DNA of 64,000 bases from Ruegeria denitrificans. GTDB lineage: Bacteria; Pseudomonadota; Alphaproteobacteria; Rhodobacterales; Rhodobacteraceae. A program made the position numbers and the translations under genes. Of this stretch, positions 7,334-14,097 are shown in pieces. Numbering within the stretch: position 1 is the stretch's first letter; every line of letters starts with the position of its first letter. The notes beneath the pieces are model-generated. The model saw only the letters and a program-made list of their open reading frames with translations. It did not search any database and was not told where the DNA came from. The DNA is taken from NCBI RefSeq assembly GCF_001458295.1, contig NZ_CYUD01000006.1:124001-188000 (forward strand), read 5' to 3'.

Positions 7334-9301
7334 TTATTCCGCCGCAATATTTTGTGGATCTACCAGAGTCACGATATCGCCCATGATTACGTTCAGTTCA
7401 AAATTCTTGGGCGTATATATCTTGGCAACGCCCATTGCTTTGAGTTTTGCCGCATCATCATCGGGAATGATCCCTCCGACCACAACGGGGATATCGTCCA
7501 ACCCGGCCTCGTGCAGGCGGGTCATGACATCCTGCACCAATGGGATGTGGCTGCCGGATAGAATCGACAGGCCGATCACATGGGCCTGATCTTCTATGGC
7601 TGCAGTGACGATTTCCTCGGGCGTCAGGCGGATGCCCTCATAGCTGATATCGATGCCGCAATCGCGGGCGCGAAATGCGATTTGCTCGGCACCGTTGGAA
7701 TGGCCGTCCAGCCCCGGCTTGCCAACCAGGAACTTTAGGCGGCGCCCCAGCTTGTCACTAACTGCATCAACAGCGGCGCGCAGGTCCTCCAATCCTTCGG
7801 TCTTGTTCGAAACCGAACCCGAAACACCGGTCGGACCGCGATAAGTGCCGTAGACCTTGCGCATTTCCTCGGCCCATTCGCCAGTGGTGACGCCAGCCTT
7901 GGCGGCGGCAATCGATGGTTCCATGACATTGGTTCCGGATTGCGCTGCCGCGCGCAGCGCGGCCAGGGCCGCCGTAACGGCTGCGTCGTCGCGATCGGTG
8001 CGCCATTCATTCAGGCGGTCGATCTGCTCCTGCTCGGCGGCTGGGTCGACGACCATGATACCGCCATCCTCTGTCTCCAGTGGTGAAGGTTCTCCTTGGG
8101 TCCACTTGTTCACACCGACCACAACGGTTTCATTGCGTTCGATCCGGTTCAGGCGTTCGGCGTTGGAATCGACCAGACGGGATTTCATGTATTCGATCGA
8201 TGCCACGGCGCCGCCCATGGACTCGAGATTGTCTAACTCGGCCCGTGCGCCTGCTTTCAGCTCTTCAACTTTGGCATCCACAGCGGGGTTGCCATCAAAC
8301 AGGTCGCCATATTCCAACAGGTCGGTTTCATAGGCCAGAATCTGCTGCATGCGCATCGACCATTGTTGATCCCACGGACGCGGCAAGCCTAACGCCTCGT
8401 TCCATGCGGGCAGTTGCACGGCCCGGGCGCGGGCCTTTTTCGACAGGGTCACGGCCAGCATCTCGATCAGGATGCGATAGACGTTGTTTTCAGGCTGCTG
8501 CTCGGTCAGGCCCAGCGAGTTCACCTGAACGCCATAGCGGAACCGGCGGAATTTCGGGTTCTCGACACCATAGCGCTGTTGCAGGATTTCGTCCCAAAGA
8601 TCGACGAAAGCCCGCATCTTGCACATTTCGGTGACAAAGCGAATGCCTGCGTTCACAAAGAATGAAATGCGCCCACATAGCGCCGGGAAATCCTCGGCAG
8701 GGACGCGGGGGCGCAGCTCATCCAGAACGGCGATGGCGGTCGCCAATGCATAGGCCAGCTCCTGTTCCGGCGTCGCGCCGGCCTCTTGCAGGTGATAGGA
8801 ACACACGTTCATCGGGTTCCATTTCGGCACGTTGGTATAGCAATATTCGGCCACGTCCGCGATCATCTTCAGCGACGGTTTCGGCGGGCAGACATAGGTG
8901 CCACGGCTTAGGTATTCCTTGATCAGATCGTTCTGAACCGTGCCCTGCAGCTTGGACACATCCGCGCCCTGTTCCTCGGCCACAGCGATATAAAGCGCCA
9001 GCAACCAAGGCGCCGTCGCGTTAATTGTCATCGAGGTGTTCATCTGTTCCAATGGAATCTGGTCGAACAAAACCCGCATGTCGCCCAGATGGCTGATTGG
9101 CACGCCAACCTTGCCCACCTCGCCGCGTGCCAGCGTGTGGTCGCTGTCATATCCGGTCTGCGTTGGCAGATCGAAGGCCACCGACAGTCCCGTCTGACCC
9201 TTGGCCAAGTTGCCACGATACAGCGCATTCGAAGCCTTGGCGGTGGAATGACCAGCATAGGTTCGGATGAGCCAGGGGCGATCTTTCTGCGTCTGCGTCA
9301 T
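7334..9301 (-). CDS. ecm: Ethylmalonyl-CoA mutase (MeaA-type)
   Basis: Adenosylcobalamin-dependent conversion of (2R)-ethylmalonyl-CoA to methylsuccinyl-CoA, a key step of the ethylmalonyl-CoA pathway for acetyl-CoA assimilation. The 655-residue single-chain protein has the mutase barrel at residues 1-510 (RTYAGHSTAKASNALYR, TQTGYDSDH, MTINATAPW). The C-terminal B12 domain carries the cobalamin-ligand motif GLDGHSNG near residue 530 and SILSGSH near residue 577. The shorter N-terminus and MeaA-like sequence separate it from methylmalonyl-CoA mutase, which is about 710 residues. The pathway enzyme ccr is encoded about 1.6 kb beyond its start, which supports the call. It is transcribed away from plsB and from a long dyad at 9330. 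Confidence 0.95.
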   Translation of the reverse strand: MTQTQKDRPWLIRTYAGHSTAKASNALYRGNLAKGQTGLSVAFDLPTQTGYDSDHTLARGEVGKVGVPISHLGDMRVLFDQIPLEQMNTSMTINATAPWLLALYIAVAEEQGADVSKLQGTVQNDLIKEYLSRGTYVCPPKPSLKMIADVAEYCYTNVPKWNPMNVCSYHLQEAGATPEQELAYALATAIAVLDELRPRVPAEDFPALCGRISFFVNAGIRFVTEMCKMRAFVDLWDEILQQRYGVENPKFRRFRYGVQVNSLGLTEQQPENNVYRILIEMLAVTLSKKARARAVQLPAWNEALGLPRPWDQQWSMRMQQILAYETDLLEYGDLFDGNPAVDAKVEELKAGARAELDNLESMGGAVASIEYMKSRLVDSNAERLNRIERNETVVVGVNKWTQGEPSPLETEDGGIMVVDPAAEQEQIDRLNEWRTDRDDAAVTAALAALRAAAQSGTNVMEPSIAAAKAGVTTGEWAEEMRKVYGTYRGPTGVSGSVSNKTEGLEDLRAAVDAVSDKLGRRLKFLVGKPGLDGHSNGAEQIAFRARDCGIDISYEGIRLTPEEIVTAAIEDQAHVIGLSILSGSHIPLVQDVMTRLHEAGLDDIPVVVGGIIPDDDAAKLKAMGVAKIYTPKNFELNVIMGDIVTLVDPQNIAAE

Positions 9302-9329
9302 ATCGGGGCCTCGTGTGTCGGGTGGGTAA

Positions 9330-9365
9330 GAAAATTACGCTTGAAGCTTGTTAAGCGCAATTTTC
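9330..9365. promoter_or_regulatory. Thirteen-base inverted repeat in the ecm-plsB divergent promoter region
   Basis: Arms at 9330-9342 (GAAAATTACGCTT) and 9353-9365 (AAGCGCAATTTTC) pair at 12 of 13 positions around a 10-nt spacer. The dyad lies 28 nt upstream of the ecm start and 80 nt upstream of plsB. Because the flanking genes diverge, it is not a terminator. An operator is the simplest reading; the regulator is unknown. Confidence 0.5.
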
Positions 9366-9445
9366 GGGACATGTCAATTCGCTGCGTTGCGGCATTTCAG
9401 GTTCTTCAGATTGTAGGCCGCTCGGATTGGTGGCAGGGTGCGCCC

Positions 9446-10810
9446 ATGACTCAGACCGTGGAACTTCCGCTTTGGCTGTTTTTGCTGATCCTGGTTTTTG
9501 CCGCGATCACTCTGGCTTCGCATTTTCTGTTCCCTTCGGTGCGTTGGTTTTTTCGCCGCCGGCTTGAGCGTGCGGTCAAACGCCTGAACACACGTCTGCA
9601 ACGGCCGATCCAGCCGTTCAAGCTGGCCCATCGGCACGACATGATTCAGCGGCTAATCTATGACCCGCAGGTCGGACAGGCCGTTCAGAACTTTGCTCAT
9701 GAGCAACGTGTGCCCGAGGCCGTGGCCTTTGAAACCGCCCGCCGTTACGCACGCGAGATCGTTCCGTCTTTTTCCGCGGTGGCCTATTTCAGTGTCGCGA
9801 TCCGGCTGACCCGCATGCTCAGCAACGCGTTTTACAATGTTCGGCTTAGTTATGTTGACGAAGAAGCCCTGCGGAAAATTGACCCCGAAGCCACGGTTGT
9901 TTTCGTCATGAATCACCGCAGCAACATGGATTACGTGTTGGTGACTTATCTGGCGGCGCAACAATCAGCCCTGTCTTATGCGGTAGGCGAATGGGCACGC
10001 GTGTGGCCGCTCAGCCGCCTGATCCGGGCGATGGGGGCTTACTTTATCCGCCGCAAATCGGGCAGTGAGCTCTATCGGCAGGTGCTGGCCTGTTACGTGC
10101 GCCACGCGACCGAAGCGGGCGTGACTCAAGCCATGTTCCCCGAGGGCGGTCTTAGCCTGACTGGCGCATTGGGGCGACCAAAGCTGGGGCTGCTTAAATA
10201 CATCATTGACGCAACCCACCCCGAAGGGCGGGACGTTGTGTTCGTACCGGTTGCCCTGAATTACGACCGCGTGCTTGAGGATACGATCCTCACCAAGGCC
10301 GCATTGGGCACCGAACGCCGGTTTCGGGCCAGAATTGGGGTGATCGCCTGGTGGTTGCTCAAACAGATCGGTCGGCGGCTGGTTGGTCGCTATCAGCGAT
10401 TCGGTGTAGCATCGGTACGGTATGGAGAGCCGGTTTCGCTTCGGGTGTTTCGGGCTGAGCACGAAGCTAACCTGATGACCGATCTTGCGCGTGATCTCAT
10501 GGGGGGCATTGGTAAGGCGATTCCACTGGTGCCAGGGCCTGCTGCGTGTTGGCTGGTGCGTGAAAAGGGTGAAATCCCCGAGGCAGACGCGGTGGCCCTG
10601 ATCGAACAGCTGCTGCGACGTAACGGAAATCCCACGCCCTTGAAGCGCTGTGAAATCGAGGCTGCTATCCAGCAATTGGTGGTTCGGCGTATTTTGAAGC
10701 GCGAGGACGGAAAAATATCGTCGTCCGGTCAGAGGCTTGATCTTTTAGAGTACTATGCAGCCTCGGCTCCGCTGGATGTGGAACAGGTAGTTTCTGCGGC
10801 TGCGAAGTAG
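9446..10810 (+). CDS. Glycerol-3-phosphate acyltransferase-like protein
   Basis: A 454-residue membrane-associated acyltransferase for phospholipid synthesis. It has one N-terminal membrane segment (residues 6-27, LPLWLFLLILVFAAITLAS) and then the PlsC/GPAT fold with the catalytic NHRSNMDYV (HX4D) near residue 157. Further blocks are GAYFIRRK near 195, the substrate-binding FPEGGLSLTG near 235 and FVPVALNYD near 272. This block order is that of PlsB rather than PlsC, although the protein is much shorter than E. coli PlsB (about 800 residues). I chose the ATG at 9446 because the upstream in-frame extension overlaps ecm antisense. It lies between the ecm and ccr genes. Confidence 0.85.
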   Translation: MTQTVELPLWLFLLILVFAAITLASHFLFPSVRWFFRRRLERAVKRLNTRLQRPIQPFKLAHRHDMIQRLIYDPQVGQAVQNFAHEQRVPEAVAFETARRYAREIVPSFSAVAYFSVAIRLTRMLSNAFYNVRLSYVDEEALRKIDPEATVVFVMNHRSNMDYVLVTYLAAQQSALSYAVGEWARVWPLSRLIRAMGAYFIRRKSGSELYRQVLACYVRHATEAGVTQAMFPEGGLSLTGALGRPKLGLLKYIIDATHPEGRDVVFVPVALNYDRVLEDTILTKAALGTERRFRARIGVIAWWLLKQIGRRLVGRYQRFGVASVRYGEPVSLRVFRAEHEANLMTDLARDLMGGIGKAIPLVPGPAACWLVREKGEIPEADAVALIEQLLRRNGNPTPLKRCEIEAAIQQLVVRRILKREDGKISSSGQRLDLLEYYAASAPLDVEQVVSAAAK

Positions 10811-10945
10811 TTTTCTGCAACCGCTGGGTCATAAAATTACAAAATAAACTCAAAATGGGTTGCAATATTGCTCGATGGAAAATACTCATCGGGTAAAGCC
10901 GCCGATTCTGCATCGCGGCGAGGATTTTGAACAAAGGAGGCCAAC

Positions 10946-12232
10946 ATGGCTCTGGACACCGATAGCGGCATCGCGTCGTACGAGGCACCGGAAAAAGACC
11001 TCTATGAGATGGGGGAAATCCCTCCGATGGGGTATGTCCCGAAACAAATGTATGCATGGGCGATCCGCAAGGAACGCCATGGCGAGCCGGACACGGCCAT
11101 GCAGCTGGAAGTGGTTGATGTCCCCAAGCTGGACAGCCACGAGGTGTTGGTTCTGGTGATGGCCGCAGGCGTCAACTACAACGGCGTCTGGGCGTCGCTG
11201 GGCAAACCGATCAGCCCGTTTGATGGTCATGGTCAGCCGTTCCACATTGCAGGTTCGGATGCTTCGGGCATCGTTTGGGCCGTAGGCGATAAGGTCAAAC
11301 GGTGGAAAGTGGGCGACGAGGTCGTGATCCACTGCAACCAGGATGACGGTGACGATGAACATTGTAACGGCGGCGATCCGATGTTTTCGACCAGCCAGCG
11401 GATTTGGGGCTATGAAACTCCGGACGGATCGTTCGCACAGTTCACCAACGTTCAGGCACAGCAGTTGATGCCACGTCCCAAGCATCTAACCTGGGAAGAA
11501 AGCGCCTGCTACACGCTGACACTGGCTACTGCCTACCGGATGCTGTTTGGCCACGAGCCGCACGATCTGAAGCCCGGCCAGAACGTTCTGGTCTGGGGCG
11601 CGTCGGGTGGTCTGGGTTCTTATGCAATCCAGCTGATCAACACCGCAGGTGCAAACGCGATTGGCGTGATCTCGGACGAAAGCAAACGTGATTTCGTGAT
11701 GGGGCTGGGTGCCAAGGGCGTCCTGAACCGTAAAGATTTCAATTGCTGGGGCCAATTACCCACGGTGAACACACCGGAATACGCCGAGTGGTTCAAAGAG
11801 GCGCGCAAGTTCGGCAAAGCCATCTGGGACATCACCGGCAAAGGCAACAATGTCGACATGGTGTTCGAACATCCGGGCGAAAGCACCTTCCCGGTGTCGA
11901 CCTTCGTGGTGAAAAAGGGCGGCATGGTTGTGATTTGCGCCGGGACCACCGGCTATAACCTGACCTTCGACGTGCGTTACATGTGGATGCACCAAAAGCG
12001 CCTGCAGGGTTCGCACTTTGCGCATCTGAAACAAGCGGCTGCTGCGAACCAGCTGATGGTTGAGCGTCGACTGGATCCGTGCATGTCCGAAGTGTTCTCG
12101 TGGAAAGAGCTGCCCGATGCCCACATGAAGATGATGCGCAACGAGCATAAGCCGGGCAACATGTCGGTTCTGGTCCAGGCACCGCAGACCGGGATGCGCA
12201 CGCTGGAAGAGGTTCTAGAGGCTCGCGGTTGA
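10946..12232 (+). CDS. ccr: Crotonyl-CoA carboxylase/reductase
   Basis: NADPH-dependent reductive carboxylation of crotonyl-CoA to (2S)-ethylmalonyl-CoA, the committed step of the ethylmalonyl-CoA pathway. The 428-residue length is right for the family. It is a medium-chain dehydrogenase/reductase with a GroES-like N-terminal part (AGVNYNGVWASLGKP near residue 75), the nucleotide-binding loop WGASGGLGSYAIQL near residue 215 and the typical VFEHPGESTFPVSTFV near residue 307. A strong AAAGGAGG site lies 7 nt before the ATG. Together with ecm nearby it supports acetate or C2 assimilation without isocitrate lyase. A terminator follows. GCAATATTGC at 10862-10871 in the leader is a perfect palindrome. 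Confidence 0.96.
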   Translation: MALDTDSGIASYEAPEKDLYEMGEIPPMGYVPKQMYAWAIRKERHGEPDTAMQLEVVDVPKLDSHEVLVLVMAAGVNYNGVWASLGKPISPFDGHGQPFHIAGSDASGIVWAVGDKVKRWKVGDEVVIHCNQDDGDDEHCNGGDPMFSTSQRIWGYETPDGSFAQFTNVQAQQLMPRPKHLTWEESACYTLTLATAYRMLFGHEPHDLKPGQNVLVWGASGGLGSYAIQLINTAGANAIGVISDESKRDFVMGLGAKGVLNRKDFNCWGQLPTVNTPEYAEWFKEARKFGKAIWDITGKGNNVDMVFEHPGESTFPVSTFVVKKGGMVVICAGTTGYNLTFDVRYMWMHQKRLQGSHFAHLKQAAAANQLMVERRLDPCMSEVFSWKELPDAHMKMMRNEHKPGNMSVLVQAPQTGMRTLEEVLEARG

Positions 12233-12255
12233 GCCGCTCGTAAATTATTAATTTG

Positions 12256-12296
12256 CGCCCGCGACTCGTTCTGACGGCTCGCGGGCGTCGTTTTTT
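12256..12296 (+). terminator. Rho-independent terminator after ccr
   Basis: A 9-bp stem, CGCCCGCGA with TCGCGGGCG and a 14-nt loop, followed by TCG and six T residues. It lies 23 nt after the ccr stop codon. Confidence 0.85.
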
Positions 12297-12403
12297 GAAG
12301 TTAAGCCTAGTCTTTTTAATGGTTTGAAAGTATTAACCCCGCTGTTTTTGGGGAGAAGAAAGCAGCGAATAGGCAAAAAAATACTGCACATGTTATGGTT
12401 GTG

Positions 12404-12419
12404 TTAACCCTTCGTTAAC
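12404..12419 (+). promoter_or_regulatory. CtrA-type box upstream of the luxR operon
   Basis: TTAA-CCCTTCG-TTAAC matches the alphaproteobacterial CtrA consensus TTAA-N7-TTAAC exactly. It lies 18 nt before the start codon of the 72-residue gene that precedes luxR. A site this close to the start could repress, or mark a promoter just upstream. The match is direct; binding is inference. Confidence 0.6.
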
Positions 12420-12437
12420 CCTTTCGGAGAGACCCTG

Positions 12438-12656
12438 ATGGCGCAGAATGAGTGGATACTGGACGTGTTGTCGGACCTCAACGCCTTTGCCGTTGAGAAT
12501 GGTTTGATCGCGCTGGCCGAACAGCTGGACGACACCAAGCTGATCGCCGCAGCCGAGATCGCGTCCATGAAGGCTGAGGTACGGACGCCCGCGGATGGGA
12601 ACAAAACTCGATATGAGCCAAGTCCTGGAGGACTTGGAAAACACCAGCACGCTTGA
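12438..12656 (+). CDS. 72-residue protein overlapping luxR
   Basis: A short, mostly helical, acidic protein (MAQNEWILDVLSDLNAFA, then LIALAEQLDDTKLIAAAEIA) with a disordered C-terminus rich in Gly, Pro and His. A GGAGA site precedes the ATG at good spacing, and the CtrA-type box lies immediately upstream. The last 44 nt overlap the luxR start in another frame, so translation of the two is probably coupled. I do not recognise a domain. Its position, upstream of and overlapping an autoinducer regulator, suggests a part in quorum sensing or in setting LuxR translation. Confidence 0.75.
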   Translation: MAQNEWILDVLSDLNAFAVENGLIALAEQLDDTKLIAAAEIASMKAEVRTPADGNKTRYEPSPGGLGKHQHA

Positions 12657-13314
12657 TGAGTTAAGCAATGTCGCCGTTCGATTGCGCGACAGACTGAAAG
12701 TTGAACATCTCATATATCACTGGGTTGATGGGGCCGGCGATCAATACGGCTATACAACCTATCCAGATGCCTGGGCTGAACGGTATCTGGAGAAGAACTA
12801 TCACCGCATAGACCCCGTTATTCTTGGTTGTTTCCAACGCTTCCATCCGGTCGATTGGAAAACGTTGGATTGGTCCAGCAAGGTGGCCAAGGCCTTCCTG
12901 CAAGATGCGCAAAACCACGGCGTCGGCAACCAGGGCTATTCCATTCCGATCCGAGGGCCGAACGGGCAATTCGCCTTGTTCACGGTCAACCATAGTTGTG
13001 ATGACGAAACGTGGCAGCGGTTCATTGAACGTCATGGGCGCGAGTTGATCCTGATCGCCCATTATTTCAACCGCAAAGCGCTGGAGTTTGAGAGTGACCG
13101 CCAGCCCGACTCGGCCCGCGGACTTTCACCGCGCGAAGTTGATGCCATGACCTTGCTGGCGCTGGGTTACAGCCGGGCACAGGTGGCCCATTCGCTGTCT
13201 ATCTCTGAGCATACGCTGCGGGTCTATATCGAAGGTGCCCGTGCCAAGCTAGGGGCACAGAATACCACCCACGCCATCGCCACGGCGCTCAGTCGAGGAT
13301 TAATAGTGGTTTAA
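12613..13314 (+). CDS. LuxR-family acyl-homoserine-lactone regulator
   Basis: A transcription factor expected to bind an N-acyl-homoserine lactone. The N-terminal autoinducer domain (about residues 15-160) keeps the signature residues known from TraR: Trp and Tyr in YPDAWAERY, Asp-Pro in YHRIDPV, Trp in HPVDW and Gly in GNQGYSIPIRG. The C-terminal helix-turn-helix carries LSPREVDAMTLLALGYSRAQ and ISEHTLRVYIEGARAKLGAQN, with the GerE-type fold. Length is 233 residues from the ATG at 12613; an ATG at 12595 would add six. Neither start has a strong ribosome site, consistent with coupling to the overlapping 72-residue gene. luxI follows 84 nt later. Confidence 0.93.
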   Translation: MSQVLEDLENTSTLDELSNVAVRLRDRLKVEHLIYHWVDGAGDQYGYTTYPDAWAERYLEKNYHRIDPVILGCFQRFHPVDWKTLDWSSKVAKAFLQDAQNHGVGNQGYSIPIRGPNGQFALFTVNHSCDDETWQRFIERHGRELILIAHYFNRKALEFESDRQPDSARGLSPREVDAMTLLALGYSRAQVAHSLSISEHTLRVYIEGARAKLGAQNTTHAIATALSRGLIVV

Positions 13315-13358
13315 GAGGCGCGCGCTCTCAGAACGAGAAATTAACCATGACTTTGTAC

Positions 13359-13389
13359 CCCCTTCGTTCCTGCACAGGACGACAAGGGG
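13359..13389 (+). promoter_or_regulatory. Imperfect dyad covering the luxI ribosome binding site
   Basis: CCCCTT at 13359-13364 pairs with AAGGGG at 13384-13389, and TCCTG at 13368-13372 pairs with CAGGA at 13375-13379, with short unpaired bulges between. AAGGGG is the likely luxI ribosome site, 9 nt before its ATG, so the hairpin would hide it. As DNA, the same dyad could be the LuxR operator. It is not followed by a T run. Confidence 0.5.
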
Positions 13390-13398
13390 AAAAAAGTC

Positions 13399-14037
13399 AT
13401 GTTGCGCTATTTGTATGCTGATGAGTTGCACAAGTTTCCGGATCTGGCCGACGGGATGTTCCGGGATCGCGCGGATCAGTTCAAAACCCGGTTGGGTTGG
13501 GACGTTCACGTCAACAAAAAAGGAGAAGAGCGGGATCAGTATGACGACCTGAATCCGCTCTATGTTATCTGGGAAGAAGAAGACGGCAGTCATGGCGGCT
13601 CGATGCGTGTGCTGCCGACAACCGGCCCGGTCATGATAAACGAGGTGTTTGGCCATCTGAACGGTGGCCAGCCGGTTTGCAGCCCGTTGATTTGGGAGGT
13701 CACCCGGTTTTGCCTGTCACGCACCGCCAGCCCGCATACGGCAGGCGCTATCATGCTCAGCGGGGGCGAGATGATGGAAGGATTTGGCCTGACCCATATC
13801 GCGGGGGTTTTCGATGCGCGGATGATTCGGATTTATCGCCTGATCGGATCGTCGCCGGTGGTTTTGGGGACAGAAGGGAAGGGCCGCGATCAGATTTCGA
13901 TCGGCCTGTGGCCCTATTCGGCCGATGACTGCAACCGCGTGGCCGAACGCGCGGACATCCCGCGAGAGCTGTCGCGCCTGTGGTTCAAGACGGCGTTTGG
14001 CATCGGACGGCACCACCGGTTTTCACTGTCGGCTTGA
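13399..14037 (+). CDS. Acyl-homoserine-lactone synthase, LuxI family
   Basis: Makes an N-acyl-homoserine lactone signal from S-adenosylmethionine and acyl-ACP (or acyl-CoA). The 212-residue length is typical. Conserved residues of the family are present: Arg, Phe and Trp in FRDRADQFKTRLGWDVH (about residues 22-37), the Asp residues in DQYDDLNPLY, Arg in SMRVLP, and WEVTRF (the E-x-x-R motif) near residue 102. It lies directly after luxR, forming a standard quorum-sensing pair. The chain length of the signal cannot be predicted reliably. Confidence 0.94.
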   Translation: MLRYLYADELHKFPDLADGMFRDRADQFKTRLGWDVHVNKKGEERDQYDDLNPLYVIWEEEDGSHGGSMRVLPTTGPVMINEVFGHLNGGQPVCSPLIWEVTRFCLSRTASPHTAGAIMLSGGEMMEGFGLTHIAGVFDARMIRIYRLIGSSPVVLGTEGKGRDQISIGLWPYSADDCNRVAERADIPRELSRLWFKTAFGIGRHHRFSLSA

Positions 14038-14073
14038 TCGGGCGAAATCCCCAATCCTTCTCTGGTGATAGCT

Positions 14074-14097
14074 GGCGCGGCCCTGTAGGGTCGCGCC
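14074..14097 (+). promoter_or_regulatory. Hairpin abutting the helicase start codon
   Basis: GGCGCGGCCCT pairs with AGGGTCGCGCC (10 Watson-Crick pairs plus one G-T) around a 2-nt turn, and the ATG at 14098 follows at once. The only ribosome-site candidate, AGGG at 14087-14090, is inside the right arm. The hairpin also lies 36 nt after the luxI stop and could help end that transcript. Confidence 0.5.

Noticed and set aside
10860-11159. Possible short leader gene overlapping the start of ccr
   Set aside because: The frame overlaps ccr deeply, is basic and Arg-rich and lacks a ribosome site. The good SD belongs to ccr.
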